Assembly: GCA_944325005.1 (NCBI GenBank) | Contig: CALUYO010000001.1 | Location: 124,001-188,000 of the forward strand | Reading direction: 5' to 3' | Source: Candidatus Gastranaerophilales bacterium | Lineage (GTDB): Bacteria > Cyanobacteriota > Vampirovibrionia > Gastranaerophilales > Gastranaerophilaceae | Length of the DNA: 64,000 nucleotides | Shown: positions 7,232 to 15,191 of the stretch, one piece after another | How the letters are laid out: every line of letters starts with the position of its first letter | How positions within the stretch are numbered: the stretch's first letter is position 1 | The notes under the pieces: generated by a model | What the model was told of the DNA's origin: nothing | The model's database searches: none | What the model saw: the letters and a program-made list of their open reading frames with translations, nothing else | Translations under genes and position numbers: made by a program

Positions 7232-8428
7232 ATGAGTCAGGCAATCAAAATTACAAGAAATAATTATAATCAAATATTGGAAAATTATAATAATTACACT
7301 TTAAGAGCGATAAAAATTAATTCAGAATTTTTATCTAATATATTTAAAAGTTTTAACAGTTCTGAAAGTGTTGAATTAATTATTGATGAAACATTATCCT
7401 TTGACGAAGTTATTTTAATTACGGAAAACACAAAAGAATCTAATACTATAACACATATGGAATGTGAAAAATCTTTATATGATAAAGATTCATTATATAG
7501 CTTTTTACATTCAAATTGCCCACCAATTACTAATTCTAGTGATTTTAAGTTTAAGTATGAAATAAAAGATAATCAAGTTAAAGAAAATTTTAAATTTGAA
7601 AAGGTTTGGGAATTTAGAGAAAATTTGTCTGCAGTAAAACAAAATGAAAAATTTGGATTTATAAATAATCAAGGTAAACTTGTGATACCGCCAAAATACG
7701 ATTTTGCCTTATGTTTTAGTGAAGGATTAGCAAATGTTGGATTAAATGGTCAATATGGGTTCATCGATAAACATGAAAACATAATTATCCCGTTCAAATA
7801 TGATTTTGCTTTTGAATTTCAGGACGGACTTGCAAAAGTAGAAAAGAACGGATTGTGGGGATATATCGATAGGTTTGGTAAGGAAATAATACCTATTCAA
7901 TATGAATATTTAGATTTTTTTGAAGATAATGTCTGTAAGTTTCAAATTGATGCAGATGATAAATTTGGTCTTTTAGGTAAATCAGGTAACGAAATTTTAC
8001 CTTGTATTTATGATGAAATTGGATCTTTTTATGAATCAGTTGCTAGAATTAAATTCAATAATAAATGGGGTTATGTAGATAAGTTTGGGAAATTTGTAAT
8101 CCCATTAAAATTTGACTTAGCTTTTGATTATTTTAATGGAATATCACGAGTAAAGCTTGATGGGAAATATGGTTTTATTAACCAAAATGGTGAAGTTATT
8201 TTGCCATTAGAATATACAAAAATAGGTAACTGTTTCTTTAATTATTACCCAATAAAAAAAGATAACAAATGGGGATTGGCTGATCTTTTGGGTAAAGTAG
8301 TTGTTCAATGTGAATATGACAATATTGAATATGATATTGAAAAAAATCAAATGAGATTAAAAAAAGATGACAAATATACATACATTACTGAATTAATAGG
8401 AGAATATTATGACAGAACAAATTATTAA
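7232..8428 (+). CDS. WG-repeat protein, seven C-terminal repeats
   Basis: A 398-residue protein. After an unrecognised N-terminal region (about residues 1-120) come seven WG beta-repeats of about 35-40 residues. Their cores include KFGFINNQGKLVIPPKYD, LWGYIDRFGKEIIPIQYE, KWGYVDKFGKFVIPLKFD and KWGLADLLGK. WG repeats build a beta-rich scaffold, usually for protein or ligand binding. There is no signal peptide, so it is probably cytosolic. The start has AAGGAAG at 7219-7225 and a palindromic operator upstream. Its last 20 bases overlap the next gene, which also carries a WG repeat, so the two products probably work together. Confidence 0.8.
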   Translation: MSQAIKITRNNYNQILENYNNYTLRAIKINSEFLSNIFKSFNSSESVELIIDETLSFDEVILITENTKESNTITHMECEKSLYDKDSLYSFLHSNCPPITNSSDFKFKYEIKDNQVKENFKFEKVWEFRENLSAVKQNEKFGFINNQGKLVIPPKYDFALCFSEGLANVGLNGQYGFIDKHENIIIPFKYDFAFEFQDGLAKVEKNGLWGYIDRFGKEIIPIQYEYLDFFEDNVCKFQIDADDKFGLLGKSGNEILPCIYDEIGSFYESVARIKFNNKWGYVDKFGKFVIPLKFDLAFDYFNGISRVKLDGKYGFINQNGEVILPLEYTKIGNCFFNYYPIKKDNKWGLADLLGKVVVQCEYDNIEYDIEKNQMRLKKDDKYTYITELIGEYYDRTNY

Positions 8429-8894
8429 AAACGCAAAACTTGAAGCTCAAAAAATTCTTGAAGAAGCTAAAAAAGAGGCTAATAGAATATTGTCTGAATC
8501 TGCGCTTTTAAAGGCAGTAGAAAAAGAAGCACAAAAAATTAAAGAAAAAACTTTTAATGAGATTAAATTGGCAAAATTAGAAATTCAACCAATAGAATCT
8601 ATATTTAAATATGAAAGCTGTAAACATTTATGGGAAAATTTATGGAAAGTCCAAAATTTTGATACCAAACAATTTGCTCTTTTTCATAGTGAAAATAAGC
8701 AGCTAACAGATTTTAAATACTCAATGATTGAAAGATTTGAGGGGCTTGCAAATAATCATTTTTTAATCGGAGTTTTTGATGAATATGGAGTTAATGGGCA
8801 GTTTGGAATTTTGAATGATAAAGGACAGGAAATTCTTCCTATGATTTATTCTTCAACTGATAGTGTGTTAGAACAATACAAAAAATTAGTCTAG
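8409..8894 (+). CDS. Coiled-coil protein with one WG repeat
   Basis: A 161-residue protein. Residues about 5-60 form an Ala/Glu/Lys-rich coiled coil (AKLEAQKILEEAKKEANRIL) like ATP-synthase b or V-type stator helices. The C-terminal part has a single WG repeat (QFGILNDKGQEILPMIYS). It overlaps the upstream WG-repeat gene by 20 bases and converges on the WYL regulator gene with a 9-base overlap. It is possibly an assembly or oligomerisation partner of the seven-repeat protein. Function unknown. Confidence 0.65.
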   Translation: MTEQIIKNAKLEAQKILEEAKKEANRILSESALLKAVEKEAQKIKEKTFNEIKLAKLEIQPIESIFKYESCKHLWENLWKVQNFDTKQFALFHSENKQLTDFKYSMIERFEGLANNHFLIGVFDEYGVNGQFGILNDKGQEILPMIYSSTDSVLEQYKKLV

Positions 8895-9839
8895 GTTATT
8901 AAACATTGAAATAACTGTATTTTTGTATTCTTGTTTTAATTTTTCCGGCGAGATTATTTTTACACAATCTCGCCATTTTAGTAATTCTGTTATAATTTCA
9001 TATTGACCGCTTGCCGTAAATGTTACTTCAAAGTTTCCATTTTCTAATTCTTTGATTTTTTGTGTCGGATGAAAATTATATTCTAAGACTTCTTGAGCTG
9101 ATTTCTTGAATTCTAACTTTACTTCCATTTCATCATCTTGAAATACTCCAAAAGATTTTTGAGAGAATTCTTTTATATCAAAACTTTCATCTCTATCAAA
9201 ATAGTTGTTTGTAATTTGGATTTGCTCAATTTTTGACAATCTAAATGTATAATTTTTATCATTATTGTCAAAACGTGCAATTAAATATATTTTTTCACCA
9301 ATTAACAAACCGTAAGGATTAACTATTTTTTCTTCATTATAATATCTAAACTTTATCTGCTTTTGACAAAGTATTGCTTCATTAATTTTTCCCAAAATTT
9401 CTGATGAAATATTTTCCTTAAAACCTTGACGAACTGCATAACCTTGAGCTTCCAAAGTTGCTTCGATATCTAAATTATGAGTTTTGTTAGAGTCAAGAAT
9501 TTTTAATTTCTCAATAAGTTTTTGAATTTCATTTTTTTGAGTTGAGTTTGTTAAACTATCTTTGCAAATTTCAAGATTTGCAAAATCTTGAGGTGTGAGA
9601 TTAATCAAATAATTCACACTTCCTTTTTTTAATCTCCAACGTTTTTTTCTATCTGTTTGATTTTCAACTTCTTCTATTTTGTTTGGAAAATTTTTAACAA
9701 TAAGTGCTTTCATGCGTTCTGCAGAGCGTCTTGTACATTCAAATTTTTCTGCAATTTCATCAATTGTAAGACCCCTGTATGAAGTTTGTAAAAGAATTAA
9801 TAATTCTATAATTTGATTAGCTTTTTCAAGTCTTGACAT
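8886..9839 (-). CDS. WYL-domain transcriptional regulator (DeoR-type HTH)
   Basis: A 317-residue protein. An N-terminal winged helix-turn-helix occupies about residues 5-60 (YRGLTIDEIAEKFECTRRSA). A WYL domain spans about 155-235 (KQIKFRYYNEEKIVNPYGLL, then KIYLIARFDN), followed by a WCX-like C-terminal part. WYL proteins sense ligands such as single-stranded DNA or nucleotides and often control phage-defence genes. It is the last gene of the minus operon that starts under the paired palindromes at 10842-10896. Autoregulation and control of the WG-repeat promoter are inferred from the shared sites. Confidence 0.87.
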   Translation of the reverse strand: MSRLEKANQIIELLILLQTSYRGLTIDEIAEKFECTRRSAERMKALIVKNFPNKIEEVENQTDRKKRWRLKKGSVNYLINLTPQDFANLEICKDSLTNSTQKNEIQKLIEKLKILDSNKTHNLDIEATLEAQGYAVRQGFKENISSEILGKINEAILCQKQIKFRYYNEEKIVNPYGLLIGEKIYLIARFDNNDKNYTFRLSKIEQIQITNNYFDRDESFDIKEFSQKSFGVFQDDEMEVKLEFKKSAQEVLEYNFHPTQKIKELENGNFEVTFTASGQYEIITELLKWRDCVKIISPEKLKQEYKNTVISMFNNLD

Positions 9840-9847
9840 AATTCTAC

Positions 9848-10393
9848 CTATTGTTTTGGGATTGTTCGATGATCACAAGCATTTATCCATATTAAATTTT
9901 CAACTCGACTATCTCTTGGATCATTATTGATATGATGTATTTGCACTCTTAAATTTTTTGGTACGGTACATTTTTGACATTTTTTATTTTGACATTTTTC
10001 TTTTATATGTTCACAACTTAACCAAGTTTTAGTAACAATCTGATAAATTTTATTCTTAGTAAACCTTTCAATTAATTCAATCTTATCAGAATTTATTTTT
10101 CCATTAACTCTGATTCTTCCATAATTACTTACCTCTATAGTATTGATGTCTCGATATTTTTCCCTCCAATGTGTCTTATCTTCGTTTTTATAATCCCCAT
10201 ATATTCTCCATTTTTCCTCATTCCATAAATCTGGAGCTGTTTTTAATGAATTAATTTCTTCATCTGGAACTTTTATTTTACCTCTTTGATCAATGACAAT
10301 ATTTTTTAAATCTTCAAGTTTGTATGTTGATTTCCCAATATCAACAAGATCAGTTTCATCATGAATTTCTAAAATTTTTCTTTCTATTTTCAT
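9848..10393 (-). CDS. NUMOD4/HNH endonuclease-like protein
   Basis: A 181-residue protein. A NUMOD4-like segment IEVSNYGRIRVNGK lies near residues 87-100. A C-terminal HNH-type signature reads VQIHHINNDPRDSRVENLIW near 149-168. CxxxxxxCxxxxCxxC cysteines just before it (about 126-141) may bind zinc. HNH proteins cut or nick DNA; homing-type and phage-type relatives share this module order. It lies 8 bases before the WYL regulator gene in the same operon. Because it is in a mobile cassette it could be a defence nuclease rather than a homing enzyme. About 80 N-terminal residues are unrecognised. Confidence 0.7.
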   Translation of the reverse strand: MKIERKILEIHDETDLVDIGKSTYKLEDLKNIVIDQRGKIKVPDEEINSLKTAPDLWNEEKWRIYGDYKNEDKTHWREKYRDINTIEVSNYGRIRVNGKINSDKIELIERFTKNKIYQIVTKTWLSCEHIKEKCQNKKCQKCTVPKNLRVQIHHINNDPRDSRVENLIWINACDHRTIPKQ

Positions 10394-10439
10394 ATATACT
10401 CCTATTTTAGTTTTACCATAAAAACAACAATGTCAGAAT

Positions 10440-10805
10440 TTATTTAGCGTTAATATATCCCAGCTCTTTTAATTTATTGCAGATTTCCTGAAATAAAACA
10501 TCTGATATTGTATAAGAAAATTCAAACACTTCTGCTTCTTCTTTTGAAAATTCTTTATAAAAGCTTTTAGCCATTTGATAAATTTTTATAAATTGATCAG
10601 AAATTTGCAAAGAATACCTCTCAACATCTTCTCCATTCCAAATATTATCCCCTACTAAATTTCCATTTGCTGAAATCCTTAAATAACGAGTACTATTATC
10701 GTTTGTTAATAACAAAATTTTTTCATTATCTTTACTCATTAAATGTTCAACCAAACTTGACTTTTCAATAAAATATGCATGAATTATTGGATTTTGGTCT
10801 GTCAT
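10440..10805 (-). CDS. Unrecognised 121-residue protein, first gene of the WYL operon
   Basis: I do not recognise this protein. It is acidic, has no signal peptide or membrane segment, and looks alpha/beta (strands around KILLLTNDNSTRYLRIS, helices in the C-terminal half). The start has GGAGAAT close by. It is transcribed first from the divergent promoter carrying the two TACGAC palindromes, followed by the HNH-like and WYL genes. It may be an immunity or partner protein of the neighbouring nuclease-like protein, but nothing in its sequence proves that. Confidence 0.55.
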   Translation of the reverse strand: MTDQNPIIHAYFIEKSSLVEHLMSKDNEKILLLTNDNSTRYLRISANGNLVGDNIWNGEDVERYSLQISDQFIKIYQMAKSFYKEFSKEEAEVFEFSYTISDVLFQEICNKLKELGYINAK

Positions 10806-10841
10806 GTTTTATTCTCCTTTTATTTAATTGTAATTTATATA

Positions 10842-10896
10842 TACGACAAAACGAGTCGTAATTATCCTATTTATTGCTACGACACAAATTGTCGTT
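10842..10896. promoter_or_regulatory. Twin palindromic operators in a divergent promoter region
   Basis: Two sites of the same form, TACGAC-AAAACGA-GTCGTA (10842-10860) and TACGAC-ACAAATT-GTCGTT (10878-10896), lie 36 bases apart between the minus operon ending in the WYL gene and the + gene at 10941. A third, weaker site of the same spacing lies before the WG-repeat gene at 7172. This is the expected layout of a local regulon; the WYL protein is the likely binder. Confidence 0.65.
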
Positions 10897-10940
10897 ATTG
10901 CGTCTTAAAATAAAATATAATAACATCCAGGAGATACCGA

Positions 10941-11708
10941 ATGCAAAATAAACAACTTTCAACTTACGATTTTACTGAAGACCCATCTTTACAAACTCCA
11001 TTCTGGAAAGACTTTTGGAAAAACAAAATTAATGGTTCGACACCTTGTGATCCGGATGTGGAAAGTAAACAATTGCAATATTGTCATAAATTAGCTTGGG
11101 GCAATCGAAAACTTCCTTGCGGCAAAATTTTTAATTTAAAAGAAGGAGACAATTGTGAACTTATCTGGGAAGACGAAAATATGAGATTTAGTAGTGATTG
11201 GTTAATTAATACTTACATTCATTGGAAAAGATGTTATCCTGTATTAAAAGAAATATATGATAAAAATCCTAGTTGTTACAGAAATTATATGGAAAATTTT
11301 ATCAGAACGACATACACAATAGGAGGAAGTATAATTTTCCCAAAACGCTTAAACGGGATTAATCAAACCAGAGGTTGTATTGATTTAATAAGTGATAGAT
11401 TTGACTTAACATTAGAATGTATCAGAAGGTATTATGATGGAAATCAAGAGAGTCCATTGAAGGAAGTTTTAAATCAAGATAAGAAATTTTTTAATTTATT
11501 TGTAGATTTTAAAGGGTATGTTGACTTCTTTTATTTAAAAGATTTAGTATCTGAGGATTATAAATCTGTAAAAATATTCTTTGGACATTCAGATTTCAAA
11601 AATATAGCTTACCCAAGAACTTCACAGGAATGGAATCTTTGGGCACAAAAAGCACAAGAATTTATTCAGAAAAGGAATGCTAGAATAGATAATGAAAGCA
11701 GAAAGTAA
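10941..11708 (+). CDS. DUF6994-like protein of unknown function
   Basis: A 255-residue protein with a conserved-looking C-terminal two thirds. It includes TYTIGGSIIFPKR, INQTRGCIDLISDRFDLTLECIRRYY and FVDFKGYVDFFYLKDLV. From memory this pattern matches DUF6994, a family known mainly from actinobacteria; that assignment is tentative. It has no membrane segment. It is divergently transcribed from the WYL operon, shares the palindromic operator region, and has CCAGGAG at 10928-10934. Function unknown; its place in a cassette with nuclease-like and WYL genes suggests an accessory or defence role. Confidence 0.6.
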   Translation: MQNKQLSTYDFTEDPSLQTPFWKDFWKNKINGSTPCDPDVESKQLQYCHKLAWGNRKLPCGKIFNLKEGDNCELIWEDENMRFSSDWLINTYIHWKRCYPVLKEIYDKNPSCYRNYMENFIRTTYTIGGSIIFPKRLNGINQTRGCIDLISDRFDLTLECIRRYYDGNQESPLKEVLNQDKKFFNLFVDFKGYVDFFYLKDLVSEDYKSVKIFFGHSDFKNIAYPRTSQEWNLWAQKAQEFIQKRNARIDNESRK

Positions 11709-11778
11709 ATTATTTTATTATGTTAATTTTGAAAAATTTATTTTTCACTATCAAAGAAATTATTTATTTTTGAACATT

Positions 11779-12030
11779 AGTTTGTAATATCCTTTTTCTC
11801 GGGAAAACGAAAGTCTAACAAATATCCAATTAGGCTAAAACCTACACTACAAAAGCTTTTACAAAAGGACTCTTTTTATTTGCCAAAAGAGAATTTGCGA
11901 TTCCTTAACCCAAAATTCTCTATATTCTCTATTTTAAAATTCTCTTAATTTCGTTATATCACCTGCTGTGCGCGCATTTGCACTATATAAAATAGCTCTA
12001 ACCCTTGCTATGACTGGTAAAATTGGAGAC
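11779..12030. repeat. Cassette right end, copy C, joined to the ssrA 3' end (attR-like)
   Basis: It is nearly identical over 245 bases to 6696-6940 and then runs into TGGAGAC (12024-12030), which is the real 3' end of ssrA. Beyond 12030 the sequence is the native tmRNA gene and no longer matches the cassette left ends fully. Bases 11709-12023 hold no gene. This junction is what keeps the tmRNA gene intact after insertion. Confidence 0.85.
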
Positions 12031-12420
12031 GAGGGGAGTCGAACCCCTGTCCAAAACGGATCTTGATAAACTTCTACGAGTGTAGATATCAATTTTCTCG
12101 GGTTATTCAGGGAATATCAGAACCTTTATAAATATCCCAAAGTGTTTTTTTAGGAAACACTAACCCTTAACGGTTTTTCTTGATGCATCTACCGTCATCA
12201 ATGCACTGCCGCTTGCATAATGGACCCATACTTCCGGCAAGCTGGGAAATATGAGTAGCTATTAAAGCGACTAAGCAGCTAAAGCATAAGCTCTAGAGAA
12301 GTCAGCTTTGATTACATTGTTGTTAGCATTTAATTTTAGTTTGCTCGTTGATAACCGTGAACAGCGCACGGACTCGCAGCCTATCTCAACCGAACGTCCT
12401 GTCAAATCCAAAACGTCCCC
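12024..12420 (-). ncRNA. ssrA: Transfer-messenger RNA (tmRNA)
   Basis: The minus strand starts GGGGACGTTTTGGATTTGAC and ends GTTCGACTCCCCTCGTCTCCA. The two ends pair as a 7-bp acceptor stem (GGGGACG with CGTCTCC) followed by discriminator A; the CCA is not encoded and must be added. The tag frame at 12327-12271 encodes ANNNVIKADFSRAYALAA and a TAG stop. tmRNA rescues stalled ribosomes and tags the unfinished proteins for proteolysis. Its 3' end is the attachment site of the cassettes to the left and remains intact. Confidence 0.97.
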
Positions 12421-12477
12421 GTATTTAATTTTGAATGTACTAATTTATATTATAAACTGTTTTATTTAAATTTCAAC

Positions 12478-12882
12478 CTATTCGGTTATATGGAAAGAAC
12501 ATTTTGAGCAATGCGCTTTAGGGTGAAGCATCAAATTATCCTCTAGATCATAAAGTTTTGCAATCCTTGTGATTAAAGGTGCTCCGCATTTAGGGCATTT
12601 AAGACCGCAGGCTCCATTTAATATCAATTCTTTTAAGCTGACTATAATTTCTTGAGAAACTGTATAGCTTGTATAATCTTTTTCTAAGGCTTTTATCTCT
12701 TCCGGTGTGCATTTTAAAATTTTAGCCAAATTTTGTCTTATTGTTACAGGCAGAAAAAGTTCTTTTCCTGCTTCAATATCTTCTATTAAATTCAATGGAA
12801 GATTACATTCTTTTGCCAGACCTTTTGTTGATAAGCCTATGTTATCTCTTTTATGCTGTATAAATTGTGCCAATGTTTTCAT
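12478..12882 (-). CDS. XRE-family HTH protein with C-terminal zinc ribbon
   Basis: A 134-residue protein. An N-terminal lambda-repressor-like helix-turn-helix spans about residues 1-65 (GLSTKGLAKECNLPLNLIED, then EIKALE). A C-terminal ribbon has CPKC near 96-99 and CSKC near 127-130, probably binding zinc. It is likely a DNA-binding regulator. It lies 57 bases upstream (+ coordinates) of the tmRNA gene on the same strand, in a single-gene unit, and no target sites are evident. Confidence 0.75.
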   Translation of the reverse strand: MKTLAQFIQHKRDNIGLSTKGLAKECNLPLNLIEDIEAGKELFLPVTIRQNLAKILKCTPEEIKALEKDYTSYTVSQEIIVSLKELILNGACGLKCPKCGAPLITRIAKLYDLEDNLMLHPKAHCSKCSFHITE

Positions 12883-12964
12883 AATTTAATTATATGCAGA
12901 AACATCCGCTTTATTCAAGCGGATGTTTCCAGGTTGTGTAGAAAAAGTTTTTTACAAGGTATAA

Positions 12965-13972
12965 TTATTGCCCCCAGCCCGGATTTTCGTAATCTCCTCT
13001 TTTAGCATAATCTGAGTAAATTACGGCCTGGTCAAAGTCATATTGTGCAAATTCGGGATTGCCTTCATCATCATAATATGGTTCACCTGTTTCTTCATCA
13101 ATAATTAAAGAACCGTATAAGAATGTTCCCGGGTCTGTACCTTTTTCATAGTTCCCGCGATATACAAGATTGTTATTATTGTCAAAGATTGAGCGGATAT
13201 TTTGTTTACCGTCGCTTCCATTTGTACGTACTTCGTAACCTGCATAATTCCATAAATATTGTTCATCATCTTCTGGTTTTTTAGCAGTATTTGCGGTATA
13301 ACGTGTTATTTTAATACCTCTGCCCGGTACATCATTAATTACAGCTTTAAGATATGTTGTTTTCGGATTATTTGAATCGTATAAGTCAACTACTTTTGTA
13401 ACTACAGATAATTCTCTTTTATTTGTTCCTACACTGTCAACCATTGATTCATAAAATTTATTGTCATATCTGTTACGAGCTTTTGAGCCTACATAAACAA
13501 CACTGTCGAGACCTGAACCATCGGGAACTGGTCCATCAATAGGTATTCCGATATTTTGTCCCTGTGCGATTAAGGAATCTCCAATGTTGAACGGATAATC
13601 TTTTACGTAAATAGGTTTGATCTCAGTATGAATTATAGTATCTGTGTCATAAATTGTATCGGGTTTAATGATTGTGATTGTATCATCATGACTACAACCA
13701 CCACCAATTACAGTTGCGATAGCTGAAGCTGATGCTGAAGATGAAGAGCTTGCTGAGGCAATAATATCTTCTTCACAGCTTGCTAAAGTTCCTGCAGTTG
13801 CTCCTAATGCCATTAAACCTAACATCATATTTCTCATAGCCTTACTCCCATCGTGAGAGGCCGGTGAAGTATGATTTGGATTATTTTTTACATTTTGTTT
13901 TGTTTTATTTTGTTTTTGGGTTCTGCCTTCAAAATTTAAAGCATTTACACTGCTAATTGCTTTGACGTCCAT
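12965..13972 (-). CDS. Lineage-specific surface or structural protein with an NFEG N-terminal motif
   Basis: I do not recognise this family. I chose the ATG at 13972-13970, 11 bases after GGAGG (13988-13984); the longer TTG start at 13990 overlaps that box. The 335-residue product starts with about 45 polar residues (MDVKAISSVNALNFEGR). Then come a hydrophobic stretch (MMLGLMALGATAGTLASC, about residues 48-65) that could be an inner-membrane or lipoprotein-like segment, a Ser/Ala-rich linker, and an acidic Asp/Tyr/Asn-rich domain. The repeated 'YDDxGNP' and 'DNNNN' style suggests an extracellular beta-rich protein. The long polar lead before the hydrophobic segment is atypical for a signal peptide. 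Confidence 0.55.
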   Translation of the reverse strand: MDVKAISSVNALNFEGRTQKQNKTKQNVKNNPNHTSPASHDGSKAMRNMMLGLMALGATAGTLASCEEDIIASASSSSSASASAIATVIGGGCSHDDTITIIKPDTIYDTDTIIHTEIKPIYVKDYPFNIGDSLIAQGQNIGIPIDGPVPDGSGLDSVVYVGSKARNRYDNKFYESMVDSVGTNKRELSVVTKVVDLYDSNNPKTTYLKAVINDVPGRGIKITRYTANTAKKPEDDEQYLWNYAGYEVRTNGSDGKQNIRSIFDNNNNLVYRGNYEKGTDPGTFLYGSLIIDEETGEPYYDDEGNPEFAQYDFDQAVIYSDYAKRGDYENPGWGQ

Positions 13973-14029
13973 TCTAATTATTACCTCCAATTTCTACACT
14001 TATTTAAATTTGTATGTATATAAAAGATA

Positions 14030-14072
14030 AACATGTTTTTAGTTGCTAACAGAATCATACCAAAAACATGTT
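14030..14072. terminator. Long inverted repeat downstream of recA
   Basis: AACATGTTTTT (14030-14040) and AAAAACATGTT (14062-14072) are exact inverse copies with a 21-base spacer. They lie between the recA stop and the next minus-strand gene. It could end the recA transcript, though the stem is AT-rich and a T-run is weak. It could also be a regulatory palindrome for the downstream gene. Confidence 0.4.
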
Positions 14073-14131
14073 TTTTAATAAATTTGTTGATATAACAGTG
14101 TTTAACTGCTTCATAAATTTTAATATATTAT

Positions 14132-15157
14132 TTAATTAGCTGATAATTTCTCTCTGACAAGATTTTCTATTGTATTTAAAATGTCAGGATTTTCCGCCAG
14201 AAAATCACGGGCTTTATCTCTGCCCTGTCCTAATTTTTCTTCATTAAAGCTGAACCATGAGCCTGCTTTTTTTACGATGTCCAGATTTACTGCAACGTCT
14301 AATATATTTCCAATTTTGCAAATACCTTTTCCAAAGATAATATCAAATTCTGCAGTTCTGAATGGCGGGGCAACTTTATTTTTAAGAACTCTAACTCTTA
14401 CATGGTTTCCGACATCTCCATCGTCACCTTTAACTCCTTCTGTCCGTTTAATTTCCATGCGAACAGATGCATAATATTTTAAGGCATTACCGCCGGTCGT
14501 AGTTTCCGGATTTCCATACATAACGCCGATTTTCATTCTTAACTGGTTGATGAAAATAACTGTTGTATTAGTTTTTCCGATAATACCGGTTAATTTTCTT
14601 AAAGCCTTACTCATAAGCCGTGCCTGAAGTCCCATCTGCTGGTCTTCCATAGAACCTTCAATTTCCGCTTTTGGAACAAGAGCTGCAACTGAATCGACGA
14701 CCACAACATCAACAGCACCTGAACGAACGAGTTCTTCTGTAATATCAAGAGCCTGTTCACCTGTATCCGGCTGGGAAATAAGAAGATCATCAACCTGAAC
14801 CCCCAAATTCCTTGCGTATTCAGGATCAAGAGCATGTTCTGCATCAACGAAAGCTGCAATACCGCCTCTTTTCTGACATTCCGCAACGATATGCTGTGCA
14901 AGAGTTGTTTTACCTGAGCTTTCAGGACCGTATATTTCTATAATACGTCCGCGTGGAACGCCTCCAATACCTAGTGCTACGTCAAGTGAGAGCGCACCTG
15001 TCGGAATGGCATCAACATTAACTGTGGCTTTATCGCCGAGTTTCATTATTGAACCCTTTCCGAAATCTTTTTCGATTTTTTCTATAGCAAGTTTTAAGGC
15101 TTTACTTCTTTCGTCTATATTGGATGATGTTTCATTTTCTTTTTCTTTGACAGCCAT
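14132..15157 (-). CDS. recA: Recombinase RecA
   Basis: A 341-residue full-length RecA. Walker A GPESSGKT is at residues 77-84, the Walker B region is [32 protein letters not shown] forms the conserved helix, and loop L2 includes [19 protein letters not shown]. RecA drives homologous strand exchange and activates the SOS response by stimulating LexA cleavage. It lies 34 bases after a MerR-like coiled-coil protein gene, so the two probably share a transcript. No obvious SOS box was identified. The acidic C-terminal tail is short. Confidence 0.99.
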   Translation of the reverse strand: MAVKEKENETSSNIDERSKALKLAIEKIEKDFGKGSIMKLGDKATVNVDAIPTGALSLDVALGIGGVPRGRIIEIYGPESSGKTTLAQHIVAECQKRGGIAAFVDAEHALDPEYARNLGVQVDDLLISQPDTGEQALDITEELVRSGAVDVVVVDSVAALVPKAEIEGSMEDQQMGLQARLMSKALRKLTGIIGKTNTTVIFINQLRMKIGVMYGNPETTTGGNALKYYASVRMEIKRTEGVKGDDGDVGNHVRVRVLKNKVAPPFRTAEFDIIFGKGICKIGNILDVAVNLDIVKKAGSWFSFNEEKLGQGRDKARDFLAENPDILNTIENLVREKLSAN

Positions 15158-15191
15158 ATTAAATTCCTTTTATTTATCCTAAGCACACAGC

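Larger units (their letters stand above)
6941..12023. mobile_element. ssrA cassette 2, 5083 bp, with WG-repeat, WYL, HNH-like and unknown genes
   Basis: It is bounded by ssrA-derived cores at 6941 and 12024 and has the same left and right ends as the 1217-bp cassette. It carries two + strand genes (7232-8894), a three-gene minus operon (10805 to 8886) and one + gene (10941-11708), all AT-rich and of accessory type. TACGAC-N7-GTCGT palindromes occur at both internal promoter regions. There is no recombinase, helicase or replication gene. Cargo islands of this kind usually carry defence or stress functions; the function here is not evident. Confidence 0.7.

Noticed and set aside
7232-8428. Repeats of the WG protein as a possible DNA-level repeat or CRISPR-like array
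   Set aside because: The repetition is in protein sequence only; nucleotide units are diverged. I saw no CRISPR array anywhere in the window.
14611-14901. 96-residue frame overlapping recA on the same strand
   Set aside because: A shifted-frame shadow of recA with no start signals; recA coding in the main frame is unambiguous.
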